Of a stretch of 64,000 nucleotides of DNA, positions 1 through 11,038 are shown one piece after another. The position numbers and the translations under genes are program-made. Every line of letters begins with the position of its first letter. The first letter of the stretch is position 1. Origin of the DNA: Denitromonas ohlonensis (lineage in GTDB: Bacteria > Pseudomonadota > Gammaproteobacteria > Burkholderiales > Rhodocyclaceae); the NCBI RefSeq assembly GCF_007625205.1, contig NZ_VMNI01000007.1, positions 310,001 through 374,000 of the forward strand, written 5' to 3'. Under the pieces are notes generated by a model, which saw nothing but the letters and a program-made list of their open reading frames with translations, was not told the origin of the DNA and did not search any database.

Positions 1-2197
1 CAAGCGTCGCGTTCGCCGTGTTCAGATTTCTGAGCTGCTCGATCCCGCCGAAATCCAGGCTCGGGAGAACGAGTCTCGCCGGCATTCCGATCTGCTGGCT
101 CGACAAGTGGCCGATCGTCAGGCGCGCGAAGAGCGCGAAGCGGCGGCACGTGCTTCTGCAGAGCGTGCCAAACTCGAAGCTGCCGAAGGTGCCAAGGCCA
201 AAGCCAAAGGTGCGGATGCTCATACGCTGCATAAACCGCAGAAAGAAGAGGCCGGTCGCAAGGACGCCAACGCTGGCGAGGGCGCAAAGCGCCGCACGCT
301 GAAAACACGTGGCGCCGACACGCCGGCAGGTACGACCAGCAACTGGCGTGGTGGCAAGCGCAGCGGCGGTGGTCGTAATTCCCGCAATCAGCGTGATCAG
401 CAGCAGACCAGTACCAACTTCAAGGCGCCGGTGGATCCGGTGGTGCACGACGTGCATGTCCCCGAGACGATTTCCGTTGCCGACCTCGCGCACAAGATGG
501 CGATCAAGGCGACGGAGGTTATCAAGGCGCTGATGAAGATGGGGTCGATGGTAACCATCAACCAGGTGCTTGATCAGGAAACGGCAATGATCATCGTCGA
601 GGAAATGGGCCACAAGGCGCATGCCGCGAAGCTCGATGATCCTGACGCCTTCCTAGAAGAGTCCGAAGATCACAAAGACGTCCCGCTGGAGCCGCGTGCG
701 CCGGTGGTGACCGTCATGGGTCACGTCGATCACGGTAAAACCTCCTTGCTTGACCGGATTCGTGTTGCCAAGGTCGCCTCGGGCGAAGCCGGTGGTATTA
801 CCCAGCACATCGGCGCCTACCACGTCGAAACTGATCGCGGCATGATCACTTTCCTGGATACCCCGGGTCACGAGGCCTTTACGGCGATGCGTGCACGTGG
901 TGCCAAGGCGACCGATATCGTGGTCCTGGTGGTTGCCGCCGACGACGGCGTGATGCCGCAAACCAAGGAAGCGATTCACCACGCGCAAGCCGCCGGTGTG
1001 CCGCTGGTGGTAGCGGTCAACAAGATCGACAAGCCCGAAGCCAACCCCGAGCGTGTCAAGCAGGAACTGGTGGCAGAAGGCGTGGTGCCGGAAGAGTACG
1101 GCGGCGAGGCGATGTTCGTGTCCGTGTCGGCCAAGACCGGCATAGGTATCGACGCGCTGCTCGAAGCCATTTTGCTGCAGGCTGAAGTGCTTGAGCTGAA
1201 TGCGCAGTACGAGGCGCCCGCCAAGGGTCTGATCGTTGAGGCGCGCCTGGATAAAGGCCGTGGTGCGGTGGCATCGCTGCTGGTGCAGTCAGGCACCTTG
1301 CGCAAGGGTGATGTGATGCTGGTCGGTGCGACCTTTGGTCGTATCCGCGCCATGCTGGATGAAAACGGTAAGCCGGTCGAATCGGCAGGTCCGTCGATTC
1401 CGGTGGAGATTCTCGGTCTGTCGGATGTGCCGGCCGCCGGCGACGAAGCCATTGTGCTCGCCGATGAACGCAAGGCGCGCGAAATTGCGTTGTTCCGTCA
1501 AGGCAAGTTCCGCGACGTCAAGCTGGCCAAGCAACAGGCGTCCAAGCTTGAAAACATGCTTGAGCAAATGTCCGAAGGCGAAGTCAAAACGCTGCCGCTC
1601 ATCATCAAGGCAGACGTTCAAGGCTCGCAGGAAGCGCTGGTGCACGCCTTGCAGAAGTTGTCGACCGACGAAGTGCGCGTCAAGGTTATTCACGGTGCGG
1701 TCGGTGCCATTACCGAATCCGACGTGAACCTGGCACAGGCGTCCGGCGGCGTGATCATCGGCTTCAATACTCGTGCCGATGCCAAGGCGCGCAATCTGGC
1801 CGAGAATTTCGGTGTGGACCTGCGTTACTACAACATCATTTACGACGCTGTCGATGAAGTGAAGTCGGCGTTGTCGGGCATGTTGGCGCCGGAGAAGCGC
1901 GAAGAAGTGATCGGTATGGTCGAAGTCCGTCAGGTCTTCACCGTGTCGAAGGTCGGTACCATCGCGGGTTGCTATGTGCTCGAAGGTATCGTCAAGCGCG
2001 GCTCCAAAGTGCGTCTGCTCCGCAACAACGTGGTGGTTCACACCGGCGAACTGGAGTCGCTCAAGCGCTTCAAGGACGATGTGAAAGAAGTGAAGTCGGC
2101 GTTCGAGTGCGGTCTGTCGCTCAAGAACTTCAACGATCTTCAGGAAGGTGACCACCTGGAAATCTTCGAAGTGCGCGAAGTCGCGCGTTCGCTGTAA
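1..2197 (+). CDS. infB: translation initiation factor IF-2 (5'-truncated by window edge)
   Basis: IF-2 is the GTPase that brings initiator tRNA to the 30S subunit and promotes subunit joining. The gene enters from the left: the frame is open from base 2, so the true start lies outside. The visible N-terminal part is an Ala/Lys/Glu/Arg-rich charged linker followed by an IF2_N-type helical domain (about 455-640). The GTPase domain has G1 GHVDHGKTS (about 718-744), G3 DTPGH (about 855-870) and G4 NKID (about 1018-1030). The beta-barrel and C-terminal fMet-tRNA-binding domains complete the protein. It is followed after 12 bp by rbfA, the usual proteobacterial nusA-infB-rbfA-truB order. Many internal ATGs exist in the linker, so a start near base 107 would be an artefact of truncation. 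Confidence 0.97.
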   Translation, partial: KRRVRRVQISELLDPAEIQARENESRRHSDLLARQVADRQAREEREAAARASAERAKLEAAEGAKAKAKGADAHTLHKPQKEEAGRKDANAGEGAKRRTLKTRGADTPAGTTSNWRGGKRSGGGRNSRNQRDQQQTSTNFKAPVDPVVHDVHVPETISVADLAHKMAIKATEVIKALMKMGSMVTINQVLDQETAMIIVEEMGHKAHAAKLDDPDAFLEESEDHKDVPLEPRAPVVTVMGHVDHGKTSLLDRIRVAKVASGEAGGITQHIGAYHVETDRGMITFLDTPGHEAFTAMRARGAKATDIVVLVVAADDGVMPQTKEAIHHAQAAGVPLVVAVNKIDKPEANPERVKQELVAEGVVPEEYGGEAMFVSVSAKTGIGIDALLEAILLQAEVLELNAQYEAPAKGLIVEARLDKGRGAVASLLVQSGTLRKGDVMLVGATFGRIRAMLDENGKPVESAGPSIPVEILGLSDVPAAGDEAIVLADERKAREIALFRQGKFRDVKLAKQQASKLENMLEQMSEGEVKTLPLIIKADVQGSQEALVHALQKLSTDEVRVKVIHGAVGAITESDVNLAQASGGVIIGFNTRADAKARNLAENFGVDLRYYNIIYDAVDEVKSALSGMLAPEKREEVIGMVEVRQVFTVSKVGTIAGCYVLEGIVKRGSKVRLLRNNVVVHTGELESLKRFKDDVKEVKSAFECGLSLKNFNDLQEGDHLEIFEVREVARSL

Positions 2198-2209
2198 TCC
2201 GGAGTTCGA

Positions 2210-2596
2210 ATGGCGAAGGATTATTCACGGGCAATGCGGGTCGGCGAGCAGATGCGTCGCGAGCTGGCCGAGTTGCTGCGAATGGAGGTGAAAGATCCGA
2301 GGATCGGCTTCATCTCCCTGACCGAAGTGCATGTGACGCCGGATTTCGCGCACGCCAAGGTCTACTTCACATCGATGACCGGTGCCGAAGGCGTGGATGA
2401 AATCCTCGCCGGTTTGCGCCGTGCATCGGGCTTCCTGCGTCGCGAGCTTGCGCGCCGGATCCGGATTCACTCCTCGCCCGAGTTGCATTTTATTTATGAC
2501 GCTTCCGTTGAACGTGGTGCGCAGTTGTCGGCCTTGATCGACAAGGCGGTGCACGAAGACGAAGCGCGTTCCAAGTCGTCGGATGAAGAAGACTGA
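2210..2596 (+). CDS. rbfA: 30S ribosome-binding factor A
   Basis: Small KH-fold protein (128 aa, family usual about 120-133) needed for late 30S maturation and 16S rRNA 5'-end processing, especially in the cold. The N-terminus (SRAMRVGEQMRRELAELL) and the segment with LTEVHVTPDFAHAKVYF are characteristic of RbfA, and the tail is acidic. It begins 12 bp after infB with a GGAG-like Shine-Dalgarno, and its last 14 bp overlap truB, so the three genes are translationally coupled. Confidence 0.96.
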   Translation: MAKDYSRAMRVGEQMRRELAELLRMEVKDPRIGFISLTEVHVTPDFAHAKVYFTSMTGAEGVDEILAGLRRASGFLRRELARRIRIHSSPELHFIYDASVERGAQLSALIDKAVHEDEARSKSSDEED

Positions 2597-3491
2597 ACGG
2601 CCACCTCGTCGGCGCGATCCGGTCGATGGGGTGTTGTTGCTGGATAAGCCTCAGGGCATCAGTTCCAACGCCGCATTGCAGCGCGCCAGAAACGCGCTGG
2701 GTGCCGCAAAAGCCGGGCATACCGGCACGCTGGACCCGATGGCAACCGGCTTGCTGCCACTGGCCTTTGGCGAGTCGACAAAGTTCTCTCAGGCCTTGCT
2801 CGATGCCGACAAAGGCTACGAGGCGACTGTCAAACTCGGCGTGACCACCACCACGGGCGATGCCGAAGGCGAGCTCGTCATGTCTCAGGATGTGGCGTTC
2901 AGTGCTGAGCAGATCATCGCGGCAGCGATGGTGTTCATCGGTGAGATGGAGCAGTTGCCACCGATGTTTTCGGCGCTCAAGCATGCTGGCAAGCCGCTAT
3001 ATGCCTACGCTCGCGAAGGCATCGACATCGAGCGAAAGCGTCGGCGTATCGTGATTTATTCGCTTGATTGCGAGCCGACGGCGCCCGATGTGTTTGTGAT
3101 GCGTGTGCGTTGCAGCAAAGGGACTTATATTCGCACTTTGGCGGAAGATATCGGCGCCAGCCTGGGATGTGGCGCACATTTGACGGCCTTGCGGCGTACT
3201 TCGATTGGTGCATTTTCTATCGAAAACGCGGTGTCGCTGGATGCCGTGGAGGCGGAGAGTATTGAGTCCGCTCGTGCGATGCTGCAGCCAATTGATTGCC
3301 TGATCGGTGAGCTTCCGTGTTTGCCGTTGGACGCGGCGCAGGCGCGCCAGCTTTGCCATGGGCAGACGGTCGCACTGGAGCACCGTGTGGCGGGGTCTTA
3401 CCGGGTCTATCAATCAGCACGCTTTCTGGGCCTCGGCGAGGTCGATGAAGGTGGTGTTCTATCGTCGCGGCGCTTGGTCGTCACGGCGTGA
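2583..3491 (+). CDS. truB: tRNA pseudouridine(55) synthase
   Basis: TruB isomerises U55 in the T-loop of tRNAs to pseudouridine. The 302-aa protein carries the catalytic motif GHTGTLDPMATGLL with the nucleophilic Asp at residue 51, the KGTYIRTLAEDIG motif near residue 178, and a C-terminal extension of PUA-like size. The ATG lies inside the end of rbfA (14-bp overlap), which points to translational coupling in the infB-rbfA-truB operon. No strong terminator follows, only a short GATCGT/ACGATC dyad. Confidence 0.96.
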   Translation: MKKTERPPRRRDPVDGVLLLDKPQGISSNAALQRARNALGAAKAGHTGTLDPMATGLLPLAFGESTKFSQALLDADKGYEATVKLGVTTTTGDAEGELVMSQDVAFSAEQIIAAAMVFIGEMEQLPPMFSALKHAGKPLYAYAREGIDIERKRRRIVIYSLDCEPTAPDVFVMRVRCSKGTYIRTLAEDIGASLGCGAHLTALRRTSIGAFSIENAVSLDAVEAESIESARAMLQPIDCLIGELPCLPLDAAQARQLCHGQTVALEHRVAGSYRVYQSARFLGLGEVDEGGVLSSRRLVVTA

Positions 3492-3527
3492 TCGTGTATC
3501 TTCGACGATCAAAACCGTCGTAGAAAC

Positions 3528-3556
3528 TTGAACTTACGGTGGGGCATCGTTATAAT
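3528..3556 (+). promoter_or_regulatory. sigma70-type promoter of rpsO-pnp
   Basis: A -35 box TTGAAC (3528-3533), a 17-bp spacer and a perfect -10 TATAAT (3551-3556) sit about 45 bp before rpsO. Spacing and hexamers are close to consensus, so rpsO should have its own promoter independent of truB. Confidence 0.75.
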
Positions 3557-3601
3557 CCCCGCTTTTCCGAAAACCAGAATTCAACCAAAGAGTAACGTTA
3601 C

Positions 3602-3871
3602 ATGGCTCTCGATACAGCACAGACAGCGCAGATTGTTGGTGATTTCCAGCGCGCACCGGGCGATACGGGGTCTCCTGAAGTTCAGGTGGCACTGCTGACT
3701 GCCCGCATCAATGGCCTGACCGGCCACTTCAAAGCGAACGCAAAGGATCATCACTCCCGCCGCGGTCTGCTCAAGATGGTGAGCTTGCGTCGTAAGCTGC
3801 TTGATTACCTGAAGCGCACGAATGCCGATGCATACCGTGCTCTGATTGAGCGCCTCGGTCTGCGTAAGTAA
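3602..3871 (+). CDS. rpsO: 30S ribosomal protein S15
   Basis: Primary 16S rRNA-binding protein of the 30S platform, 89 aa, exactly the usual length. The conserved core ([17 protein letters not shown], then LTGHF near residue 38 and DHHSRRGLL near 50) is intact. It is preceded by its own promoter and followed by pnp, the classic rpsO-pnp arrangement, in which S15 in enterobacteria also represses its own mRNA; whether that control exists here cannot be read from the sequence. Confidence 0.98.
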   Translation: MALDTAQTAQIVGDFQRAPGDTGSPEVQVALLTARINGLTGHFKANAKDHHSRRGLLKMVSLRRKLLDYLKRTNADAYRALIERLGLRK

Positions 3872-3921
3872 GCGGATGGTGCCCATGGCGACTGCGTCAG
3901 CAGCGTCTGCCAGCCGCATTG

Positions 3922-3957
3922 AAAGCCGGTGTGAGCCTTGCGGCCGCGCCGGCTTTT
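3922..3957 (+). terminator. hairpin in the rpsO-pnp spacer (terminator or attenuator)
   Basis: AAAGCCGG (3922-3929) pairs with CCGGCTTT (3949-3956) around a GC-rich 19-nt loop, followed by a short T run. It resembles the partial terminator between rpsO and pnp in other proteobacteria. No separate pnp promoter was recognised between here and 4040. Confidence 0.5.
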
Positions 3958-4039
3958 GTCATTGTCTCTCCCGATTTCACTCAAAGCGCAAAGAAACCCG
4001 GCAGTTGTCGCCTGCTGCCTAACTTGAAAGGAAAGTGCC

Positions 4040-6139
<2,100 letters not shown>

Positions 6140-6155
6140 TCGACGGTCGGACATG

Positions 6156-6186
6156 AAAAGAGGCACCCGCGGGTGCCTCTTTTTTT
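6156..6186 (+). terminator. Rho-independent terminator after pnp
   Basis: Nearly perfect dyad AAAAGAGGCACC / GGTGCCTCTTTT with a CGCG centre, running into eight T residues. It ends the rpsO-pnp transcript 17 bp past the stop codon. Confidence 0.9.
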
Positions 6187-6230
6187 ATCTGCGGCCGCTT
6201 GAACGGCGATGCGAAAAACGCCCGGGAGGC

Positions 6231-6656
6231 TTATTTGGCCACTTGGCGTTCGCGCATTTCCTCAAGGGTCTTGCAGTCGATGCACATGGTCGCCGTCGGA
6301 CGCGCTTCCAGGCGCTTCAGGCCGATTTCGACGCCACAGCTATCGCAATAGCCATATTCACCGGATTCGATGCGGCCCAGGGCCTCGTCGATCTTTTTGA
6401 TGAGTTTGCGCTCACGGTCCCGGTTGCGCAGTTCAAGCGCAATATCGGACTCCTGACTGGCGCGGTCATTGGGATCGGCGAACACGGTCGCTTCGTCCTG
6501 CATGGTGTGAACTGTCCGCTCGATATCGTCCATCAGCTCGGACTTCACACTACTGAGGATTTCGCGAAAATGCGCCTGCTGTTTCTCGCTCATATATTCT
6601 TCACCTTTGGTGGGAACATAAGGCGGGAACTGTTTGTGCAGTGTGTCGTCAGCCAT
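6231..6656 (-). CDS. dksA: RNA polymerase-binding transcription factor DksA
   Basis: DksA enters the RNA polymerase secondary channel and, with ppGpp, represses rRNA/tRNA promoters and activates amino-acid biosynthesis promoters. The 141-aa protein has the GEEYM segment before the coiled coil, the coiled-coil tip region (DEATVFADPNDRASQE) and a canonical four-Cys zinc finger (CDSC ... CIDC). The frame stays open to an ATG at 6716, but a promoter with its -35 box over that ATG (6688-6716) makes the start at 6656 (MADDTLHKQF) the credible one. It lies back to back with a tRNA operon, the gene class DksA regulates. Confidence 0.96.
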   Translation of the reverse strand: MADDTLHKQFPPYVPTKGEEYMSEKQQAHFREILSSVKSELMDDIERTVHTMQDEATVFADPNDRASQESDIALELRNRDRERKLIKKIDEALGRIESGEYGYCDSCGVEIGLKRLEARPTATMCIDCKTLEEMRERQVAK

Positions 6657-6687
6657 GCCGTCGTACTCGTGGATGTGTGAAGGCGAT

Positions 6688-6716
6688 TTAATAGCAGAAA
6701 GCAGCAGGGGCCGCAA
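6688..6716 (-). promoter_or_regulatory. predicted dksA promoter
   Basis: On the minus strand TTGCGG (6716-6711), a 17-bp spacer and TATTAA (6693-6688) form a good sigma70-type promoter, placing transcription start near 6681, about 25 nt before the chosen dksA ATG. Confidence 0.55.
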
Positions 6717-6758
6717 GTAAAGCGCGTTTGCCGGTGAAAACGGTACTAAAAAATGTGT

Positions 6759-6787
6759 TTGACGCCTTTCCAGAGTCTGTGTAATAT
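6759..6787 (+). promoter_or_regulatory. promoter of the tRNA-Pro/Arg/His operon
   Basis: TTGACG (6759-6764), 17-bp spacer, TAATAT (6782-6787), followed by a GC-rich discriminator (CGCGCC, 6789-6794) just ahead of tRNA-Pro. A GC-rich discriminator is the hallmark of stringently controlled stable-RNA promoters. This is inferred from sequence only. Confidence 0.7.
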
Positions 6788-6798
6788 TCGCGCCTTCT

Positions 6799-6875
6799 CG
6801 GGGTGTAGCGCAGTCCGGTAGCGCGCTTGCTTTGGGAGCAAGATGTCGGGGGTTCGAATCCCTCCACCCCGACCA
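6799..6875 (+). tRNA. tRNA-Pro(TGG)
   Basis: 77-nt cloverleaf with acceptor CGGGGTG/CACCCCG, anticodon stem CTTGC/GCAAG, anticodon TGG at 6833-6835, T-loop TTCGAAT and encoded CCA. First gene of a three-tRNA operon. Confidence 0.97.
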
Positions 6876-6900
6876 GGCTCACCCCGATTGCCCGGCGAAT

Positions 6901-6977
6901 CTGCCCGTAGCTCAATTGGATAGAGCACCGGCCTTCTAAGCCGGGGGTTGCAGGTTCGATCCCTGCCGGGCAGACCA
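6901..6977 (+). tRNA. tRNA-Arg(TCT)
   Basis: 77-nt cloverleaf: acceptor CTGCCCG/CGGGCAG, anticodon stem CCGGC/GCCGG with loop CTTCTAA (anticodon TCT), T-arm GCAGG/CCTGC and encoded CCA. It reads AGA codons, rare in this GC-rich genome. Second gene of the tRNA operon. Confidence 0.97.
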
Positions 6978-7016
6978 GGTTATTTAGCCGGTGCGAAAGC
7001 GCCGGTGACAGAAAGT

Positions 7017-7093
7017 GGCGGCATTAGCTCAGTTGGTAGAGCATTGGATTGTGATTCCAAGGGTCACCGGTTCGAAACCGGTATGTCGCCCCA
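7017..7093 (+). tRNA. tRNA-His(GTG)
   Basis: Acceptor GCGGCAT/ATGTCGC with the extra 5' G at 7017 pairing with C73, the identity mark of tRNA-His. Anticodon GTG at 7051-7053, T-arm ACCGG/CCGGT, encoded CCA. Last gene of the tRNA operon. Confidence 0.97.
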
Positions 7094-7098
7094 AAAAC

Positions 7099-7131
7099 AA
7101 AAAGGCCTCCGCGAATGCGGAGGCCTTTTTC
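7099..7131 (+). terminator. terminator of the tRNA operon
   Basis: Perfect stem AAAAGGCCTCCGC / GCGGAGGCCTTTT with a GAAT loop, followed by T residues, directly after tRNA-His. Confidence 0.92.
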
Positions 7132-7209
7132 TTTGCTGCCCGCGTGTCGGTATTTTTCTGGTTGCCGTGCGTCAAGACAGAAGGCGGGTCCGGTGTTTAT
7201 CATCGGTAC

Positions 7210-8616
7210 ATGATCTCCGCGTCCACGCACTCCCAATTGACCCTGCGCCTGAAGCGCATTCTCGATCAGCTCTCGGAGGGGTTGGTCGAGCGCGACACCT
7301 TGGCACGACGCGTTCTGCTGGCTGCACTTGCCGGTGAGCATTCGCTGCTGATCGGCCCGCCGGGCACGGCCAAGAGCGCCCTGGCCCGACGCTTGCACCT
7401 GGCGTTTTCGGACGGTCGGTATTTCGAACGTTTGCTCACCCGGTTCTCGGTGCCCGAGGAGTTGTTCGGCCCCTTGTCGATCAGCGCACTGGAACAGGAT
7501 CGCTATGAGCGGCATGTTGCCGGTTTTTTGCCCGATGCCAGCATTGCCTTCATTGATGAAGTGTTCAAGGCCAACAGCGCCATTCTCAACGCCTTGCTGA
7601 CGCTCTTGAACGAGCGTGAGTTCGACAACGGTGCGGGGCGGATTCGCTGTCCGCTGGTGTCGGTGGTCGGCGCCACCAATGCGGTGCCGGACGATGAAGT
7701 GGCCGAGGCGTTTTTTGATCGATTCCTGATGCGCTTGCCGGTCGAGCCAGTCAGTGCGGGGCAGTTCGCCCAGTTGCTCGCCTCACCAGCCGATACCGGG
7801 ATGGCACCGTTCGCCGAGCGCTTCTCGCGCGAGGATCTCGCGTGGCTGGCTTCAGTTACCGCCGAGGTGCGCGTTCCCGATACCGTCATCGCCTTGCTGG
7901 GGCAGCTTCGCAGTGCGCTGGACGAGATGACGGTGAGTGTGTCGGACCGGCGCTGGGTCAAAGTGGTGTACTTGCTCAAGACCGCCGCGGCGACTGAGGC
8001 GCGTGCTGACGTGTCGATGTGGGACCTGTCCTTGTTACCCGCGTGTCTCGGTGCCGATCGTGAATCGCAACATCAGATCGCGGCCTGGCTGCTCGACCGT
8101 CTGGGGATTCGGATGGCCATCTCACCGCCTCGCCTCACCCGCGTGGTCGAGGCCTTCGAGGCGCAGTTGGCGGCTGAACTCAAGGCTAATGACCTGGACT
8201 ATGACGCCGACGGCCGTCTGCGCTTCTCGGCCGGCGATCTGGCGCACGAGGTGGGAGACGCCAAGGGCGGGGCGGGCGCATTGCGGATGACCTATCAGCG
8301 CAAGCGCCGTTACGGCGAGGTGCACATCGAGGCGCGCACTGCGCAAGTCGATGCGCTGATTGCGCGTATCGCGCGCTATGCGGCCGAGGTGCAGGCCCAG
8401 GCCGCGGATCTCGCGCAATACGCCGCCGCGAGCTTGTGGATGGATCCCGCCTTCGCGGATGCCGCCCGGAATCGTCTTGACGGCACGGTGCTGGCGATTG
8501 CCGCGCTTCGCGAGCGTGCGATGACGGCGCGGGCCGGCTTCGAGGCGCTACCGCGACTGGCCGACGGACAAGGCTCTGCGCCCGACCCCGTCGTTCACGA
8601 CGCCTGGGACGATTGA
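7210..8616 (+). CDS. ravA: MoxR-family AAA+ ATPase, RavA-like
   Basis: Predicted hexameric AAA+ ATPase of 468 aa. Walker A GPPGTAKSA is at residues 49-57, Walker B IAFIDEVF near 113-120, and the segments RFSVPEELFGPLSI and LLTLLNER match the RavA branch of the MoxR family. In E. coli RavA works with the VWA protein ViaA as a chaperone-like pair linked to respiratory Fe-S enzymes and aminoglycoside sensitivity. The frame is open back through tRNA-His, so ATG 7210, after the tRNA terminator, is the first credible start, although its Shine-Dalgarno is weak. It is followed by a ViaA-like gene. RavA-type function is by family, not shown here. Confidence 0.85.
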   Translation: MISASTHSQLTLRLKRILDQLSEGLVERDTLARRVLLAALAGEHSLLIGPPGTAKSALARRLHLAFSDGRYFERLLTRFSVPEELFGPLSISALEQDRYERHVAGFLPDASIAFIDEVFKANSAILNALLTLLNEREFDNGAGRIRCPLVSVVGATNAVPDDEVAEAFFDRFLMRLPVEPVSAGQFAQLLASPADTGMAPFAERFSREDLAWLASVTAEVRVPDTVIALLGQLRSALDEMTVSVSDRRWVKVVYLLKTAAATEARADVSMWDLSLLPACLGADRESQHQIAAWLLDRLGIRMAISPPRLTRVVEAFEAQLAAELKANDLDYDADGRLRFSAGDLAHEVGDAKGGAGALRMTYQRKRRYGEVHIEARTAQVDALIARIARYAAEVQAQAADLAQYAAASLWMDPAFADAARNRLDGTVLAIAALRERAMTARAGFEALPRLADGQGSAPDPVVHDAWDD

Positions 8617-8624
8617 GGTCTCCG

Positions 8625-10208
8625 ATGCCGGCGGCCGAGGCGGTCACTGCGCTGATGTTCTCCGCGCTGGAAGACAAGCTCGCCGCGCTGGAAACGCTGC
8701 CGCGTAGTCTGTGGCTGGGCGGCTTGACGCATTCGCGGGGTGAGCTCGAATCCCGCCTGTCGGCGCTTGATGAGTTACGGACGCAACTCGCGCAAGGCAC
8801 GCTGTCCGATGCGCCGGCATGGCGCTGGCCGGGCGATCCATTGGCCGCGCCGCTGGTGGCGGTATTCGAACAACTCGAACTGGCGCGCCACTGCCAGCGT
8901 GAGGCGGCGCTGGCCGACACCGTGCTGATGAGTGCGCTGTTTCATCTCGATCTCATCGTCGACTATCAGGACCGCGGTGCCAGCGCGACCCAGGCCGAAC
9001 AGATGGCCATCGACGCGTTTTCCGCCGACTGGCGTGACCGTTGCGGGGTGATGGACGAGTTGGCGGCGGCGCTCGGGCAGGTGCCCGACCTGGCCGACAA
9101 CGACCGCTGGGACCTGCTGGCCGGCTTGCTGCGCAGCACCAGTTGGCAGGCCGTCCTGCAGGCGCGAGGTTTGATTGAACAACTGCCTGAACTCGCCAAG
9201 GTGATTCGGGGCCTGGGCCGGGCGCAAGCGGCTCGTCAGCCCGACACCGACAGCGCCCGACAAACCGACATCCAGCGCGCGGCACAAGCCACGCGTCAGT
9301 TCTCACGCAGCGTGCGTGTCCCCGACCTGCCCGGCGAAACCCGCGGTATTCAACGCTCGGACCGCATCAGCCGCATGCTGCCGGTGGAATCTGTCCTGCT
9401 CGGGCACCCCAAGCTCCGTCTGGTCTGGCATGCCCGACGTGCCGAGCGTGCCTTGCTGACCTACGAAGACGACGACCGGATGTCGGAGGTGGTGCACGAA
9501 GTCAGCACGGTATATTTGCCGACGCCTGCGCCCACACCGGCGCCGCGCCCCGAGATGGGGCCGATGCTCATTTGCGTCGATACCTCCGGCTCCATGCAAG
9601 GTGGTGCCGAGGCGGTGGCCAAGGCGGTGGTGCTGGAGGCGGCGCGCAGTGCGCATGCGCAGCGGCGAGATTGCCGGGTGTTTGCGTTTGGCGGGCCTGG
9701 CGAGGTGCTGGAAATTCAGCTGTCGATGGATGTGGACGGCGTGATGCGCCTGACGCAGTTTCTCGGTCAGGCCTTCCGTGGTGGCACCGATATTGGCGGG
9801 CCGCTCGAGCACTGCCTGGATGCGGTCGCTACGGCGCAGTGGGCGCAGGCCGACCTGCTGCTCGCCACCGATGGCGCGTTTGGCGCAACGCCGGCGCTGG
9901 CCGAGCGACTGGCCAGCGTAAAAGCGCATACCGGCTTGCGCGTGCAAGGCGTGCTGATCGGCGACCGGGAGACAGTGGGTCTGCTCGAATTGTCGGACGC
10001 GATCTTCTGGGTACGCGACTGGCGGCGATTCGGCCCCAGCGATGCCGAATCGCCGGTCCACAGCAAGAGTCTTACCGCCGAGTACTTCCCCGGGGCGCTC
10101 AGAACGCCCGAGAACCGGCGTTCGACGGTGTCGGGTGGTGAGGCCTCGCAAGCGGTGCGTGCGGGCCAGCACGCGGCACCAGCGCCGTCTTCAAAGGAGC
10201 GACCATGA
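8625..10208 (+). CDS. viaA: VWA-domain protein, ViaA-like partner of RavA
   Basis: 527-aa protein with an N-terminal helical region and a C-terminal von Willebrand A domain. The MIDAS metal site is visible as DTSGS (residues 319-323) with the later FRGGTD threonine motif. Length, the FRGGTD motif and position directly after a RavA-type ATPase fit ViaA, which stimulates RavA ATPase activity in E. coli. ATG 8625 is preferred over a TTG at 8613 because GAGG stands 6-7 nt before it. The stop overlaps the next gene (ATGA), indicating a ravA-viaA-DUF364 operon. The name is given by family and context. Confidence 0.8.
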   Translation: MPAAEAVTALMFSALEDKLAALETLPRSLWLGGLTHSRGELESRLSALDELRTQLAQGTLSDAPAWRWPGDPLAAPLVAVFEQLELARHCQREAALADTVLMSALFHLDLIVDYQDRGASATQAEQMAIDAFSADWRDRCGVMDELAAALGQVPDLADNDRWDLLAGLLRSTSWQAVLQARGLIEQLPELAKVIRGLGRAQAARQPDTDSARQTDIQRAAQATRQFSRSVRVPDLPGETRGIQRSDRISRMLPVESVLLGHPKLRLVWHARRAERALLTYEDDDRMSEVVHEVSTVYLPTPAPTPAPRPEMGPMLICVDTSGSMQGGAEAVAKAVVLEAARSAHAQRRDCRVFAFGGPGEVLEIQLSMDVDGVMRLTQFLGQAFRGGTDIGGPLEHCLDAVATAQWAQADLLLATDGAFGATPALAERLASVKAHTGLRVQGVLIGDRETVGLLELSDAIFWVRDWRRFGPSDAESPVHSKSLTAEYFPGALRTPENRRSTVSGGEASQAVRAGQHAAPAPSSKERP

Positions 10209-11038
10209 GTTTTGCCAACGACTACCTGAAGCAACTCGAACAGATCGCCGCACGGCACCCGCTGCCACGCGTCCGTGCATTGCATTTGCCGCCGCTTGAA
10301 GCGGCTGGCAGCAAGAATGGCGAGTTCTGCGCGATCGAGCTCGAGGACGGCGCGCTGGGGCTGTCGTATGTGCTGCTCGACGATACGTTGCGCCAACTGA
10401 TCGACCGACGCGATGGCTTGGGCGTGGTCGGTGCCGAGGCCATGACGCTGGCTCGGGCGTATGTCGCGGGTGAAGGCGTCGCGCGTACGCTCGGTTTTGC
10501 CGCCGCCAATGCGATCACCCGGCATTTTCTTGACCGGGCCGGTTACGCGCCGCCTGACAGCGCGGATTCCATTGGTGGCCTGCAGCCCGAGGCCGGCGAC
10601 CGTATCGGCATGATCGGCTTCTTCCGGCCGCTGGCCGATCGCATCGTGGCGTCGGGTGCGGGTTTGGTCGTGGTGGAGTTGAATGCCGATCTGGCCGGGT
10701 CGCAGGCGGGGTATGAAGTCACCACGGATGCCTCGGCGCTGGCCGACTGCAACAAGGTGTTGTCGACCAGCACGATCCTGCTCAATGACACGCTCGAGCG
10801 CATGCTGACGTTGTGCGAGCGGGCCACCCGCATCGCCTTGATCGGCCCCAGCGCCGGCTGCCTGCCGGATGCCTTGTTTGCGCGTGGCGTGAGTTCGCTG
10901 GGCGGCAGCTGGGTGACGGACCATGACGGCTTCATCGCCGCGCTGGCGGCGGGTGAGGGCTGGAGCCGCCATGCGCGCAAGTGCGCCGTGACACCGGCCG
11001 GCTGGCCAGGCTTCGAGCGGCTGCTCTTCAGCGTTTAG
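10205..11038 (+). CDS. DUF364-like (putative heavy-metal chelation domain) protein
   Basis: 277-aa soluble protein coupled to the preceding VWA gene by an ATGA overlap. The overall pattern (N-terminal substrate-like half with GLSYVL, then a Rossmann-like half with IGMIGFF, VVVELN, STSTILLNDTLERML, ALIGPSAGCLPDALF) resembles the DUF4213/DUF364 family, whose members are annotated as putative heavy-metal chelation proteins and often lie near metal or cofactor genes. The biochemical role is unknown. Its stop codon overlaps the stop of the convergent VOC gene. The family call is from pattern memory and moderately sure; the link to RavA/ViaA is inferred only from coupling. Confidence 0.65.
   Translation: MSFANDYLKQLEQIAARHPLPRVRALHLPPLEAAGSKNGEFCAIELEDGALGLSYVLLDDTLRQLIDRRDGLGVVGAEAMTLARAYVAGEGVARTLGFAAANAITRHFLDRAGYAPPDSADSIGGLQPEAGDRIGMIGFFRPLADRIVASGAGLVVVELNADLAGSQAGYEVTTDASALADCNKVLSTSTILLNDTLERMLTLCERATRIALIGPSAGCLPDALFARGVSSLGGSWVTDHDGFIAALAAGEGWSRHARKCAVTPAGWPGFERLLFSV

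Noticed and set aside
6657-6716. Longer dksA start at 6716
   Set aside because: The dksA promoter hexamers lie within those codons and the extra residues do not resemble DksA.
7015-7209. N-terminal extension of the RavA-like protein reading through tRNA-His
   Set aside because: The frame runs across the tRNA gene and its terminator; the translated tRNA sequence (MAALAQLVEHW...) is a well-known artefact.
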